Assembly: GCF_004614235.1 (NCBI RefSeq)
Contig: NZ_SPVH01000006.1
Span: forward strand, 1,426,001-1,490,000
Direction of reading: 5' to 3'
From: Brevundimonas intermedia
GTDB lineage: Bacteria; Pseudomonadota; Alphaproteobacteria; Caulobacterales; Caulobacteraceae
DNA: 64,000 nucleotides
Shown piece by piece: positions 8,396-17,600 of this stretch. The position numbers and the translations under genes are program-made. The notes under the pieces are model-generated. The model was given only the letters and a program-made list of their open reading frames with translations. It ran no database searches and was not told where the DNA came from. Position 1 is the stretch's first letter, and the number at the start of each line of letters is the position of its first letter.

Positions 8396-8544
8396 GTCTC
8401 CTCCCCATGAAATGGGGAGGGGACCGCGTAGCGGTGGAGGGGCTCTTGAAGTCCCACAAATGCCTGCGATGCGGTGCAGAACCCCTCCTCCGTCACGGCG
8501 CTGAAGAAGCGCCGCGCCATCTCCCCGCGAAGCGGGGAGGAGAC
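8396..8544. repeat. palindromic intergenic repeat, copy A
   Basis: The spacer between the convergent tfoX-like and plsC genes is an imperfect palindrome. Its outermost arms, GTCTCCTCCCC (8396-8406) and GGGGAGGAGAC (8534-8544), are perfect inverted repeats. Nested inside are CCTCCCCAT-GAA-ATGGGGAGG, CCGC-GTA-GCGG and a second half that reads back. Related copies occur at 23881-23948 and 26680-26812. It may also act as a bidirectional terminator for the two flanking genes. Confidence 0.75.
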
Positions 8545-8553
8545 AGGTTGGTT

Positions 8554-9303
8554 CTATTTCGGCGCTTCGACCAGCACGGCCGGCGTGACCGGCTGGCCTG
8601 TCGCCTGTGCGACCAGTTCGGCGGTGCGGGTCTCGATGACGGCTTCCAGGCGGGCCAGGAACTCTTCTTTCGTCAGGCCGACGGGGATGGGGTCGAGGAA
8701 CTCCAGCGTCGCTACGCCCGCGTGCTTTTCATATTTTTCCTCGGGCCAGAAGACGCCGAGATTGGTGGCCAGCGGCACGACGGGCACGTCGAAGTCGCGG
8801 TACATGTGCCAGACGCCGGAACGGTATTTGAACTTCTGGCCGGCCGGCGCGAGATGGCCCTCGGGATAGATCAAGATCTTGCGGTTCTCTGCGCGGGCCT
8901 CGGCGGCCCGCATGGCCAGGGCCTTGCGGGCTTCATGGCCGCCGCAGCTGTTGACGACGATGGCGCCCAGCTTCTTCAGCACGCCGCCCAGCAGGGGAAA
9001 CTTCTCCAGATGGTCGCCGGTGACGAAGGCGATGTCGTCGAACTGGTCGTAGGTGGCGAAGCCGTCGCCCCAGCTCTGGTGCTTCGAGGCGATGATGAAG
9101 GCGCCCTCGGGCAGTCGGTCCTTGCCGCGCACGTCCAGCCGGATGCCGGCGAAGATCGCCATGGCCTGGACCATGCGCTTCACATAGCGGCGTATGACCC
9201 AGCTGGCGGGACCACGGCCGGGCGCGAGCGCCGCAAAGGCCGCCGTCAGCCCATAGCTGATCGACAGGATCCAGTAGGCGACATTGAAGGCGAAGCTGCG
9301 CAT
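8554..9303 (-). CDS. plsC: 1-acyl-sn-glycerol-3-phosphate acyltransferase family (PlsC)
   Basis: A 249-residue membrane-associated acyltransferase, probably making phosphatidic acid from lysophosphatidate. The catalytic H-x4-D motif is His75-QSWG-Asp80, and the YPEGHLAP block (motif III, substrate binding) follows. The N-terminus has one hydrophobic helix (about 7-27). The ATG at 9303 lacks a strong Shine-Dalgarno sequence. It lies 37 bases after the diguanylate cyclase gene on the same strand, so co-transcription is likely. Substrate specificity (phospholipid versus ornithine lipid) is not decided by sequence. Confidence 0.85.
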   Translation of the reverse strand: MRSFAFNVAYWILSISYGLTAAFAALAPGRGPASWVIRRYVKRMVQAMAIFAGIRLDVRGKDRLPEGAFIIASKHQSWGDGFATYDQFDDIAFVTGDHLEKFPLLGGVLKKLGAIVVNSCGGHEARKALAMRAAEARAENRKILIYPEGHLAPAGQKFKYRSGVWHMYRDFDVPVVPLATNLGVFWPEEKYEKHAGVATLEFLDPIPVGLTKEEFLARLEAVIETRTAELVAQATGQPVTPAVLVEAPK

Positions 9304-9340
9304 CGGGCGACTATGGCAGAAAGCTTGGCCTTGTCAGGCT

Positions 9341-10390
9341 CTAAGCCGCCTTTTCCAGCGCGGCCGCGGCGGTGACGCAGTTTCGACCGGCGCGCTTGGA
9401 TTCGTAGAGGGCGGCATCGGCGCGCTCCAGCAGGCTGGCGGCGGTTTCGCCCCGCTGACGCTGAGCGAAGCCGGACGAAAGTGTTACGGAGCCAAGGTCG
9501 TCATTGGTCGAGCGCCGACGCAGGGCGCGTGAGGCCACGTCGTTGCGTATGCTTTCCAGCGCCGCCATGACGACGCCCGCGCCCTCGCCGGGGAAGATGA
9601 TCGCGAACTCCTCGCCGCCGAACCGCGCGGCGAATCGGGTCTTGCCGCAGATGTTGGACAGGACGGTGGAGACATAGCGCAGCACCTGATCGCCGGTCTG
9701 GTGGCCCCAAGTGTCGTTGAACCGCTTGAAGTGGTCGATGTCGAGGATGGCCAGGCTGAGCGGCGATCCGTCGTCCTCGGCGCAGGCGGCCTCCAGCCGT
9801 TCGTCGAACGCCTTGCGGTTGGCCAGGTTGGTCAGGGCGTCCGTCATGGCGTCACGGCGCACCTGTTCCAGGTTCTCGCGCAGACGGATGACTTCCTTGT
9901 TGGACTTCTCCAGGCGTTTTTCCAGGATCGCGGTCTCGCGGCGCACGCGGTTGGTCGCAGTCGACAGGCCGCCGACCAGATCCTTCAGCGAGGACGGATC
10001 CTCGACGGTTTCCATGGAGTGGGAGGCGTCGGCGAGGGTCTCGCCATAGTCGGCCTGGGTCTTGTGGGCCATGGCGATGGCGCTGGCGACGCTGGCCAGT
10101 TCGCGGTCGAGGACGGCGCCGACGTCGCGGATCTGATCCGGCAGACGCCCGCGCGGCAGGAACTCGGCGGCCAGCATCTCCGACGTCTTGTCGGTGATGA
10201 CCGTGGACTGTGCGAGAAGGCGGCGGATTTCCTGGGCCAGAGCGCCGTCAGGATCGTTGAGATAATGCAGCCAGAGTTCGAAGTTCAAGGGCGTCGGCCA
10301 GACGCCCGCCTTTTCCATTTCGGCGATGACATCACGCGCCAGGGCGTAGGCTTGTGGACCCCGGAGCGACGTCTCGACCTGATTGGACAT
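9341..10390 (-). CDS. diguanylate cyclase (GGDEF domain)
   Basis: A 349-residue cytoplasmic enzyme expected to make c-di-GMP from two GTP. The N-terminal half (1-140) is a helical region of a Caulobacterales type (ALARDVIAEMEKAGVWPTPLNFELWLHYL), followed by a coiled coil (about 145-180) and a GGDEF domain (about 182-345) with LDIDHFKRFND and the active site GGEEF (258-262). The position of the inhibitory RxxD I-site (249-252) reads GKTR, so product inhibition through it is unlikely. The start at 10390 is preceded by AAGGGGAAG; an upstream in-frame ATG at 10423 lacks such a site. Confidence 0.88.
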   Translation of the reverse strand: MSNQVETSLRGPQAYALARDVIAEMEKAGVWPTPLNFELWLHYLNDPDGALAQEIRRLLAQSTVITDKTSEMLAAEFLPRGRLPDQIRDVGAVLDRELASVASAIAMAHKTQADYGETLADASHSMETVEDPSSLKDLVGGLSTATNRVRRETAILEKRLEKSNKEVIRLRENLEQVRRDAMTDALTNLANRKAFDERLEAACAEDDGSPLSLAILDIDHFKRFNDTWGHQTGDQVLRYVSTVLSNICGKTRFAARFGGEEFAIIFPGEGAGVVMAALESIRNDVASRALRRRSTNDDLGSVTLSSGFAQRQRGETAASLLERADAALYESKRAGRNCVTAAAALEKAA

Positions 10391-10463
10391 TCTTCTTCCC
10401 CTTGGCTCCTGTTCTGGAGCCATCTCGGGGCGGACACTAAGGAATGTTCCGTAATGCAGGGTA

Positions 10464-10490
10464 AACGGCGCGGGGTTTCACCGCGCCGTT
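10464..10490 (-). terminator. stem-loop after the RNA helicase gene
   Basis: A perfect 10-base inverted repeat (AACGGCGCGG / CCGCGCCGTT) with a 7-base loop lies 11 bases past the helicase stop and upstream of the diguanylate cyclase start. On the minus strand it is followed by only three T residues, so termination may be partial or assisted. Confidence 0.6.
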
Positions 10491-10501
10491 ATGTGCAAAA
10501 T

Positions 10502-12112
10502 TCAGGCGCGCACGACGACCGGACGGCGCAGGAAGGCCGGGATGTCGTCGCCGAAGCCGCGCACGCCCTGACGCTGCGTGTCGTCCTTGGCGGCCTTGCG
10601 GTCGCCGCGACGGTCGGATTGCAGCAGGTGAGGCTCGCGGTCCGCGCGGTCGGGACGCTCTGCACGGTCTGGGCGCGGCGCGCGGGGCGTCTCGACCGCT
10701 TCGACCGTCTCGACGGCTTCGACCACGACCGGGGCAGGGGCGGCCACTTCTACTGCGGCGGCCTCCGGGCGGGCCTTGCGACGGCTGCGGCTGCGGGGCG
10801 CTTCGGTTTCCTGAGCTGGAGCCTGAGCGGGCTGGGGTGCAGCGACGGCGGCGACTTCGCTTGGCTCGGCGGCGGGGGCATTGCTGCTGCGCGACCGGCT
10901 GCGGCTGCGTTCGCCAGTGCGTTCGCGCCCGCCGGAGCGTTTGTCGTCGCGGGCGGGGCCGTCCTTGATGGCGGCGAAATCGATGCCGTCCAGAACCAGC
11001 TCCTGCGGGTCCATCTTGATCAGCTTCAGCACCTTATCCAACGACTTGTCGTCGGCCGGGGTCACGATCATGAAGGCCTGACCCAGCTTGCCCGCGCGGC
11101 CGGTGCGGCCGATGCGGTGTACATAGTCGTCGGCGTGGTGCGAGACGTCGTAGTTGAAGACGTGGCTGACGTCCGGGATGTCCAGACCGCGTGCCGCGAC
11201 ATCGGAGGCCACCAAGATCTTTAGCGCGCCCGAACGGAAGTCCGCCAGGGTCTTGGTGCGTTGCGACTGGTCCAGATCGCCGTGGATCGGCGCGGCGTCG
11301 AAGCCGTGCTGCTTCAGCGACTTGGCGACGATGTCGACTTCGGATTTGCGGTTGCAGAAGACGATGCCGTTGCGCACGTCCTCACGGCCGACCAGCGCGC
11401 GCAGGGCGGTGCGCTTGGCCTTGGGGTCCGAGGTGGGGATGCGGACGACATATTGGGTGATGGTGTCGGCGGTCATCGCCGGACGCGAGGCCTCGATCCG
11501 GGTCGGATCCTTGAGGAAGGCGGCCGTCAGGCGCGTGATCTCGGGCGGCATGGTGGCCGAGAAGAACAGGGTCTGGCGACGCGGCGGCGTCAGTTTGAAG
11601 ATCTTCTCGATGTCGGGGATGAAGCCCATGTCGAGCATGCGGTCGGCTTCGTCCACGACCATGATCTCGACGCCGTTCAGCATCATCTTGCCGCGTTCGA
11701 ACAGGTCCAGCAGGCGGCCCGGCGTAGCGATCAGGACGTCCACGCCCTTGTTGAGCGCCGCCACCTGGTCGCCCATGGAGACGCCGCCGATCAGCAGCAC
11801 CCAGGTCAGCTTGGTGCCCTTGGCGTATTTGGCGAAGCTTTCCGCGACCTGGTCGGCCAGTTCGCGGGTCGGGGCCAGGACGATGGCGCGCGGCATCCGG
11901 GCGCGGGCGCGGCCGGTCGACAGGCGGTCGACCAGCGGCAGGGTGAAGGCGGCCGTCTTGCCGGTGCCGGTCTGGGCGATGCCCAGCACGTCGCGGCCGG
12001 CGAGGGCGACGGGGATCGCCTGTTCCTGAATGGGGGTGGCGGTCGTGTAGCCGGTGTCGGCGACGGCCTTAAGAGTCGTGGGCGAAAGGCCCAGTTGGGA
12101 AAATTCGGTCAT
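10502..12112 (-). CDS. DEAD-box ATP-dependent RNA helicase, RhlE-like
   Basis: A 536-residue helicase. Motifs in order: Q motif (TPIQEQAIP), Walker A AQTGTGKT, PTRELA, VDEADRMLD (DEAD box), SAT (FFSATMPPE), then the second RecA domain with ARGLDIP and HRIGRTGR. The C-terminal 150 residues are low complexity: an Arg/Ser-rich stretch, then Ala/Pro/Glu and RPDRAERPDRADR repeats, typical of RNA-binding tails. ATG 12112 is preceded by AAGGA at 5 bases; upstream in-frame codons are not supported. Family members unwind RNA in ribosome assembly or mRNA decay, often at low temperature; the exact role is unknown. Confidence 0.9.
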   Translation of the reverse strand: MTEFSQLGLSPTTLKAVADTGYTTATPIQEQAIPVALAGRDVLGIAQTGTGKTAAFTLPLVDRLSTGRARARMPRAIVLAPTRELADQVAESFAKYAKGTKLTWVLLIGGVSMGDQVAALNKGVDVLIATPGRLLDLFERGKMMLNGVEIMVVDEADRMLDMGFIPDIEKIFKLTPPRRQTLFFSATMPPEITRLTAAFLKDPTRIEASRPAMTADTITQYVVRIPTSDPKAKRTALRALVGREDVRNGIVFCNRKSEVDIVAKSLKQHGFDAAPIHGDLDQSQRTKTLADFRSGALKILVASDVAARGLDIPDVSHVFNYDVSHHADDYVHRIGRTGRAGKLGQAFMIVTPADDKSLDKVLKLIKMDPQELVLDGIDFAAIKDGPARDDKRSGGRERTGERSRSRSRSSNAPAAEPSEVAAVAAPQPAQAPAQETEAPRSRSRRKARPEAAAVEVAAPAPVVVEAVETVEAVETPRAPRPDRAERPDRADREPHLLQSDRRGDRKAAKDDTQRQGVRGFGDDIPAFLRRPVVVRA

Positions 12113-12216
12113 GAATCCTTGGGAGAGAAAGCGTCTGCGTGCGTAACAGCAACGGAACCGCCCCTCTTTGGGCGAGCGGGCGGCGCGGATCGCAGACCTG
12201 TCCCGAGGCTGGGGGG

Positions 12217-12244
12217 CATATAGAAGCCCCTGCGCCAAAGTCAA
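12217..12244 (-). promoter_or_regulatory. promoter for the RNA helicase gene
   Basis: On the minus strand TTGACT (12244-12239) is followed after 16 bases by TATATG (12222-12217), about 105 bases upstream of the helicase ATG. This leaves a 5' leader of about 100 bases. The match to both hexamers is good; function is inferred. Confidence 0.6.
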
Positions 12245-12310
12245 GTATTCACGATATGTCGTCCGAACAGCGGTGCGGAATAAATTCCCATGGCCAAGCT
12301 GGAACTCCGC

Positions 12311-12359
12311 TTGACTCGTCGCGGGGTGGAGGAGGCATATAAGTGAACAAAAGGAGAAC
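12311..12359 (+). promoter_or_regulatory. SOS promoter with LexA box for imuA-imuB-dnaE2
   Basis: TTGACT (12311-12316) and an A/T-rich GCATATAAG (12335-12343) form a plausible promoter. Directly downstream GAAC (12345-12348), seven bases, GAAC (12356-12359) matches the alphaproteobacterial LexA consensus GAAC-N7-GAAC. The right half overlaps the AAGGAG ribosome-binding site (12351-12356), so bound LexA would block initiation at this promoter. Confidence 0.85.
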
Positions 12360-12363
12360 GATT

Positions 12364-13182
12364 GTGCGGCCCGCCCGCGATATAGAAGCCTTGCGCGAAC
12401 GCCTGAAAGCGATGGAGACGGACGGCTGTCCGACCGACGACGCACGCTTCGATCTGGGGCACGCAGAGGCGGATCGGCATCTGGGCGGGCTGGCGATCCA
12501 CGCCCTGCACGAGATCTATGCCGCGACGACGCCGGATGCGACGGCGGCCCTGGGGTTCGCGCTTGGGCTGGTGCAGCGAGCGGCGGGGGATCGCCCTGTG
12601 GTTTGGGGCGTCCAGGCCATGGCGGGACTGGAGACGGGTCAGATCCATGGGCCGGGCCTGCGTGAACTTGGGCTGGATCCCGGGCGGATCGTGTTGGTGC
12701 GGGTCAAGGAGACGAAGGATCTGCTGGCGGCGGGCGAGGAAGCCTTGTCGTGCGGCGCTGTGGGGGCGGTGCTGCTGACGGCCTGGGGCGAGAGCAAGGT
12801 GCTGAGCCTGACCGCCACGCGGCGTCTGTCGATGGCGGCGGGGCAGGGACGGGCGACGGCGATCCTGATCCGGCTGGCGGCTCAGCCCCAGCCGAGTGCG
12901 GCCGAGACCCGGTGGCGGGTCAGGGGGGCGTTGTCACGGGCGCTGGAGGCGGAGGCGCCCGGTCATCCGACCTATGCGGTCGAACTGTTGCGGCATCGGC
13001 TGGGCGCGCAGCCGAACGCCTGGATCATGGAGTGGGATCGTGAGCGCGGAGTTTTCGAGCAAGGCGGGCGGAATGCCGAACATCAACAGTCGCAACGACC
13101 GGCGCTACCTGGCGGTCTGGTTTCCCCTGCTGCCGACGGATCGGCTGCGGCGCGAGGAGGGGCGGTCCGACGCTACGGCTGA
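12364..13182 (+). CDS. imuA: SOS mutagenesis accessory protein ImuA
   Basis: A 272-residue RecA-like protein that works with ImuB and DnaE2 in damage-induced mutagenesis. It shows the ImuA layout: N-terminal helix (DIEALRERLKAM), DLGHAEADRHLGG, then a degenerate RecA/SulA-like core (PVVWGVQAMAGLETGQIHGPGLRELGLDPGRIVLVRV) and ETRWRVRGALSRALEAE. GTG 12364 is chosen because AAGGAG lies 7 bases upstream; the GTG at 12343 would overlap the LexA box. The frame runs 110-143 bases into imuB, leaving a non-conserved tail rich in Gly, Gln and Ala. Confidence 0.82.
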   Translation: MRPARDIEALRERLKAMETDGCPTDDARFDLGHAEADRHLGGLAIHALHEIYAATTPDATAALGFALGLVQRAAGDRPVVWGVQAMAGLETGQIHGPGLRELGLDPGRIVLVRVKETKDLLAAGEEALSCGAVGAVLLTAWGESKVLSLTATRRLSMAAGQGRATAILIRLAAQPQPSAAETRWRVRGALSRALEAEAPGHPTYAVELLRHRLGAQPNAWIMEWDRERGVFEQGGRNAEHQQSQRPALPGGLVSPAADGSAAARGGAVRRYG

Positions 13183-14653
13183 GCCGGAGACCGTGCTGGT
13201 CGAGAAGGTGAAGGGGGCGCTGCGTCTGGCGGCCGCGAATGCGTCGGCGTTGGCGCTGGGTCTGTCGCCAGGCATGACCCTGGCCGACGCGCGGGCGCGG
13301 GCGCCGGACATCCGGGTGGTCACGCACCGGCCAGAGGCGGATGCGGCCCTGTTGAAGCGGGTGCTGCTGGATTTCGGCCGGTTCACCCCGATGGCGGCGA
13401 CCGACGGGCCGGACGGGCTGTCGCTGGACGTGACGGGCTGCGCGCATCTGTTCGGGGGCGAAGACGGGCTGGTCCGGGCGGTCGCGGCGCGGGCGGGCGG
13501 TGTGGGGCTGGCGGTGCGTCTCGCCATGGCCGGCACGCCCGAGGCGGCGCGCGCCCTGGCCCGGTTCGGGCGCGGCGGAATCCACGAGGGCGATGGGCAG
13601 AGCCAGGCCTTACGCCGCCTGCCGGTCGCGGCGCTGGAGCTGTCGGACAAGGAGACCCAGGCCTTGTCGCGCGCGGGGCTCAAGACCCTGGCGCATCTGG
13701 CCGACCGCCCCACCGCCCCGATCGCCGCCCGGTTCGGCGCGGCGGCGGCGACGCGACTGAACCGGGTGCTGGGGCGCGAGGATGCGCGGATACGGCCCGA
13801 ACGGCCGGTGCCGCTGATTTCGGTCGATCGCATCCTGGTCGAACCGATCACCGAGACGTCCGATGTCGAGGCGGTGATCGACGACCTGCTGATTGAGGTC
13901 ATGGACCGGCTGGACCTGAGAGGGCAGGGCGGCCGGGCTTTTCAAGCCGGCTTCTTCCGCCTGGACGGCGAGGTGCGCCACATCACCGTGCGTACCGGCC
14001 GGCCTACGCGCGATGCGGCGGCCGTACTGCGCCTGTTCCGCGAACGACTGGCCAGTCTGGCGCGGCCGCTGGACCCTGGATTCGGCTTTGACCAATTGCG
14101 CCTGTCCGTGCCGGTCGCAGACCGCCTGGCCTCCCAGCAGCGGGGCTTTGAGCGGACTCCGCCGGGCGCCGAAGACCTGGGCCGGCTGGTCGATCGCCTG
14201 ACCGCACGCCTGGGGCCAGAGGCGGTCAGCCGGTTCCAGCCGGTGGCGTCACACCGGCCGGAACGCGCGGTTCGCCTCATACCTGCAGCTTTGGCGCCCG
14301 CCGCCGTTGCGCCCGGCGAAGACGGCGAATGGCCCGATCCCGATCCCGCCGATCCTCCTCTGCGTCCCCTGCAGATGTTCGACCCGCCGCAACTCGTTCT
14401 GGCCACAGCCGAGGTGCCCGACCACCCGCCGAACCGCTTCATCTGGCGGCGGGTGGATCACCGCCTGGTCCGGGTCGAAGGCCCCGAACGCATCGCCCCG
14501 GAATGGTGGCGCACCCTGAAACGCCCGCTGGAGCCGACGCGCGACTATTACCGGGTCGAAGACCAGGAGGGCCGTCGTTTCTGGCTGTTCCGCTCCGGCT
14601 TCTATGGCGAAGAGCCGGCCCCGCGCTGGTTCGTGCACGGGGTGTTCGCATGA
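13040..14653 (+). CDS. imuB: catalytically degenerate Y-family polymerase homologue ImuB
   Basis: A protein of 537 residues from GTG 13040 (GGAG 7 bases upstream), or 526 from ATG 13073. It resembles DinB but lacks the acidic metal ligands: the first block is RYLAVWFPLLPTDRL instead of one with a catalytic Asp. TDGPDGLSLDVTGCAHLFGGE follows, then helix-hairpin regions, the little-finger area (LISVDRILVEPI) and the ImuB C-terminal domain ending DYYRVEDQEGRRFWLFRSGFYGE. It bridges the beta clamp and DnaE2; QMFDPPQLVLA near residue 450 may include the clamp-binding site (inference). It overlaps dnaE2 by ATGA. Confidence 0.9.
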   Translation: MSAEFSSKAGGMPNINSRNDRRYLAVWFPLLPTDRLRREEGRSDATAEPETVLVEKVKGALRLAAANASALALGLSPGMTLADARARAPDIRVVTHRPEADAALLKRVLLDFGRFTPMAATDGPDGLSLDVTGCAHLFGGEDGLVRAVAARAGGVGLAVRLAMAGTPEAARALARFGRGGIHEGDGQSQALRRLPVAALELSDKETQALSRAGLKTLAHLADRPTAPIAARFGAAAATRLNRVLGREDARIRPERPVPLISVDRILVEPITETSDVEAVIDDLLIEVMDRLDLRGQGGRAFQAGFFRLDGEVRHITVRTGRPTRDAAAVLRLFRERLASLARPLDPGFGFDQLRLSVPVADRLASQQRGFERTPPGAEDLGRLVDRLTARLGPEAVSRFQPVASHRPERAVRLIPAALAPAAVAPGEDGEWPDPDPADPPLRPLQMFDPPQLVLATAEVPDHPPNRFIWRRVDHRLVRVEGPERIAPEWWRTLKRPLEPTRDYYRVEDQEGRRFWLFRSGFYGEEPAPRWFVHGVFA

Positions 14654-17600
14654 CCGCCTATGCCGAGCTGGCGACACGCAGCAACTTCTCCTTCCTGGAA
14701 GGGGCGTCGCATCCGAAGGAACTGGTTATGGCGGCGATCCTTCGTGGCCACACGGGACTGGGGCTGGCGGATCGCAATACGCTGGGCGGCGTGGTGCGGG
14801 CTTGGAGCGCACTGAAGGAGTTGAGGGAAGAAGGTCTCTCGCCACCCGAGAAGGTGCGAGAGGGCGGCGGTCCTGGCGAGATCGGCTGGATCGAGGATCC
14901 GATGAACGATCCAGCCTTGCAGGACTTGGTCAAACGGCGCGCCCAAACCTTCAAGCTGATCCTGGGCGCGCGCCTTCGGTTCAACGACGGTACACCCGAT
15001 ATTCTGGCCTATCCCGAAGATCGACAAGGCTGGGCGCGGCTGTGCCGCTTGCTGACGCTGGGCAACAGCCGGGCGAAGAAAGGGCGGTGCGAAATCGGCC
15101 TGCGAGACCTGTGCGTCGCACCGGAGGGGCTGCTGCTGATCGTCATGCCGCCGCCCTCTCTGGAGGGTTTGGGGGCGGTGCTGGAGCGCGTGAACGATGC
15201 GGCGGCGGGCGCGGTCTGGCTAGCGGCGTCCATGTTGCGGGCGGGTGACGACCGGCGACGGCTGGCGCGATTGAAGGTGCTGAGCGCACGGACAAGGACG
15301 CCGTTGTTGGCGGTCAACGACGTCCTCTATCACGACGGTGGACAGCGAGACCTGCAGGACGTGCTGACCTGTATCCGCGAGGGAACGACGCTTGAGACGG
15401 CGGGGCGGCGGCTGGATCAGAACGCCGAACGCCATCTGAAGCCTTCGACGGAAATGGCGCGACTGTTCGGCGATGCGCCCGAGGCGGTGGCGGAGACGCA
15501 GGATTTCCTGACGCGGGTGTCGTTCGACCTGGGAGATATTCGCTACAACTATCCGGAAGAACCGATCCCTCCGGGTTGGGAACCCCAGGGGTGGTTGGAG
15601 CATCTGATCGAGAGAAACCTTGACCAGAAATATCCGCAGGGCACGCCACGGAAGGTGCAAGACGACCTCGCCAAGGAACTCGCCTACATCGGCGAGCGGA
15701 AGCTGGCACCTTATTTCCTGACCATCCACGACATCGTTCAGGTGTCCAGAAACAAGGGAATCCTATGTCAAGGACGGGGGTCGGCGGCGAATTCCGCAGT
15801 TTGTTATGTACTGGGCATCACCTCGGTCGATCCGGAACAGCACGACCTGCTGTTCGAACGCTTCCTGTCGGCCGACCGTAACGAGCCCCCGGACATCGAC
15901 GTCGATTTCGAACACGCCCGGCGTGAAGAAATCATCCAGCACATTTACGAACGCTACGGCCGTCATCGTGCGGGTATAGCGGCGACGGTCATCCGTTATC
16001 GGCCGAGAAGCGCCATTCGCGAGGTGGGCAAGGTGCTGGGTCTGACCGAGGACGTGACAGCGCGTCTGGCGAGCAGTCAGTGGGGCAGTTTCGGCAGCGA
16101 CATGACCGAGCGTCATGTGACCCAGGCAGGGCTGGAAATCTCCAATCCCCAAATCGAACGCGCCGTGGCGATGACCCGACGCTTGCTGGGATTCCCGCGT
16201 CATCTGTCACAGCATGTCGGGGGGTTCGTGCTGACGCAGGACCGATTGGACGAGGTGGTTCCCATCGGCAATGCAGCCATGCCCGACCGCACCTTCATCG
16301 AATGGGACAAGGATGACATCGACGCGCTCGGGCTTATGAAGGTCGATGTGCTGGCGTTGGGGATGCTGACCTGCATCGCCAAGGCGTTCGACCTGATGCG
16401 GCATCATGAGTTGGAAGACCTGCAGCTGGATACCGTCCCGAACAAGGACGCGGCGGTCTATGAGATGCTTCAGAAGGGCGAATCCATCGGCGTCTTCCAA
16501 GTCGAGAGCCGGGCGCAAATCAACATGCTGCCGAGGTTGAAACCCGAGACATTCTACGATCTGGCAATTCAGGTGGCGATCGTCAGGCCTGGGCCGATCC
16601 AGGGCGACATGGTGCATCCCTATCTGCGTCGGCGCCAGAAACTAGAGCTACCGGACTACGCCAAACCTGGTCCTTCGCACGACCCGGACGAGTTGAAGAA
16701 GGTGCTCGAAAAGACCTTGGGCGTGCCGTTGTTTCAGGAGCAAGCGATGAAGGTCGCCATGGTGGCGGCGGAGTTTTCACCCAGCGAGGCCAATCGGCTG
16801 CGCAAAGCCATGGGAACCTTCCGGGGTGACGGAACCCTGTGGCAGTTTGAAGAGCGGATGGTCGGTCGAATGATCGCGCGCGGCTATGACCCCGCCTTCG
16901 CCCAGCGCTGTTTCGAGCAGATCAAGGGCTTCGGTTCCTATGGCTTTCCAGAGAGCCACGCCGTCTCATTCGCCAAGCTGGTCTACATCTCCTCCTGGAT
17001 CAAATGCCATCATCCGGCTGTGTTCGCCTGCGCGCTGCTGAACAGTCAGCCGATGGGGTTCTATGCGCCGGCGCAGCTGGTGCGAGATGCGCAGGAGAGC
17101 CCGCAGAAGGTCGAGGTGCGGGCGATCGATGTGAACCACAGCGTCTGGGACAATACGCTGGAGCCGGGCGAGCGCGGGCTGGCGCTGCGACTGGGTCTGC
17201 GTCAGATCGACGGGTTCAGGCAAGATTGGGCGACGACCCTGGCCGAGGCACGGGATGCGCCCTTCGTTGATGTCGAGGAGATGGCGCGGCGGACGGGGCT
17301 GGAGGCGGCGGCGATGCGCAAGCTGGCGGATGCGGATGCGTTTCGGTCGATCGGGCTGGACCGGCGCGAGGGGCTGTGGGCGGTCAGGCGGTTGCCGGAT
17401 GATGAGCCATTACCGCTGTTTCAAGCCGCGCGGGCGCGGGAGCTGGGCGTCGAGGCGGCGGCGAACCTGCCGTTGATGCCGCTGAAGGAGCATATCGCCA
17501 CCGACTATCAGACGACGCGACTGTCGCTGAAGGGGCATCCGATGGGGATGTTGCGGTCGGTGTTCCGGGCGGAGGGGGTGCTGAGCGCAGCCGAGGTCAT

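Noticed and set aside
9701..11224. A 507-codon plus-strand frame across the diguanylate cyclase and helicase genes
   Set aside because: It is antisense to clear GGDEF and DEAD-box coding sequence, with composition typical of a shadow frame.
12343..12345. GTG as an earlier start of imuA
   Set aside because: It overlaps the LexA box and has no ribosome-binding site, whereas GTG 12364 has AAGGAG at ideal spacing.
12113..12445. N-terminal extension of the RNA helicase upstream of 12112
   Set aside because: The extra residues do not fit the family, and the extension would cross its own promoter and the imuA promoter; ATG 12112 has AAGGA in front.
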